Part shown: one piece after another, positions 5,906 through 5,907 of the stretch
How positions within the stretch are numbered: position 1 is the first letter of the stretch
Layout: every line of letters starts with the position of its first letter
DNA from: Bacteroidales bacterium UBA1180
GTDB taxonomy: Bacteria; Bacteroidota; Bacteroidia; Bacteroidales; Paludibacteraceae
Reading direction: 5' to 3'
Length of the DNA: 5,907 nt
NCBI GenBank assembly: GCA_002310195.1
Contig: DBYS01000017.1
Coordinates: 69,556 to 75,462 of the forward strand
The notes under the pieces: generated by a model
Databases searched by the model: none
What the model was told of the DNA's origin: nothing
What the model saw: only the letters and a program-made list of their open reading frames with translations
Made by a program: the position numbers and the translations under genes

Positions 5906-5907
5906 GC

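Noticed and set aside
5886..5907. Bacteroidota-type promoter (TAnnTTTG) ahead of the channel: AAGGTTTG on the minus strand
   Set aside because: It lacks the first T, would leave almost no leader before the ATG, and too little upstream sequence is present to look for a -33 element.
1..5907. Mobile element, CRISPR, defence or toxin-antitoxin system
   Set aside because: No transposase, integrase, nuclease, regularly spaced repeat array or small paired genes; all genes look like chromosomal core functions.

Overview
The window looks like a chromosomal core-genome fragment of a Bacteroidota bacterium, most likely a Bacteroidales member (Prevotella/Bacteroides-like gut or rumen lineage); genus cannot be told from the sequence. 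Grounds: a TPR protein directly followed by a plug-less outer-membrane beta-barrel protein whose mature N-terminus carries the VTVERDFQP-type segment, a DUF5715-like exported protein, a Bacteroidales-looking CysS with a KMGKS loop, and no Shine-Dalgarno at most starts. I see no phage, transposon, CRISPR, rRNA or tRNA signature. Coding density is almost total and no stretch over 300 bases lacks a gene.

Layout: two convergent blocks. The plus-strand block (1-2926) holds the 3' part of a TPR-repeat protein (cut by the window edge) and, overlapping its last 14 bases, a 619-residue outer-membrane beta-barrel protein with a signal peptide and a terminal Phe. The minus-strand block, read from 5885 down to 2923, holds a single-domain voltage-gated cation channel, cysS 13 bases further on, and a DUF5715-like exported protein whose start lies 23 bases inside the end of cysS. 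The two blocks meet tail to tail with overlapping stop codons (2923-2926), enclosed by a 7-bp inverted repeat.

How the genes may work together: the TPR/barrel pair is probably one envelope-related unit, made with coupled translation. The minus-strand trio is probably one transcript joining a housekeeping tRNA synthetase to an inner-membrane ion channel and an exported cell-wall-peptidase-like protein; no biochemical link between them is evident.

Most notable points: (i) the channel's filter TVEGWYE resembles calcium-selective rather than sodium-selective channels; (ii) the barrel gene has four tandem 7-bp units in its signal-peptide codons, where slippage would cause early truncation, making it a candidate phase-variable locus; (iii) the DUF5715-like protein keeps the zinc-ligand pattern of D-Ala-D-Ala/hedgehog-type peptidases but lacks the usual catalytic Glu; (iv) the convergent junction has no spacer. 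I found no convincing wholly new multi-gene system.
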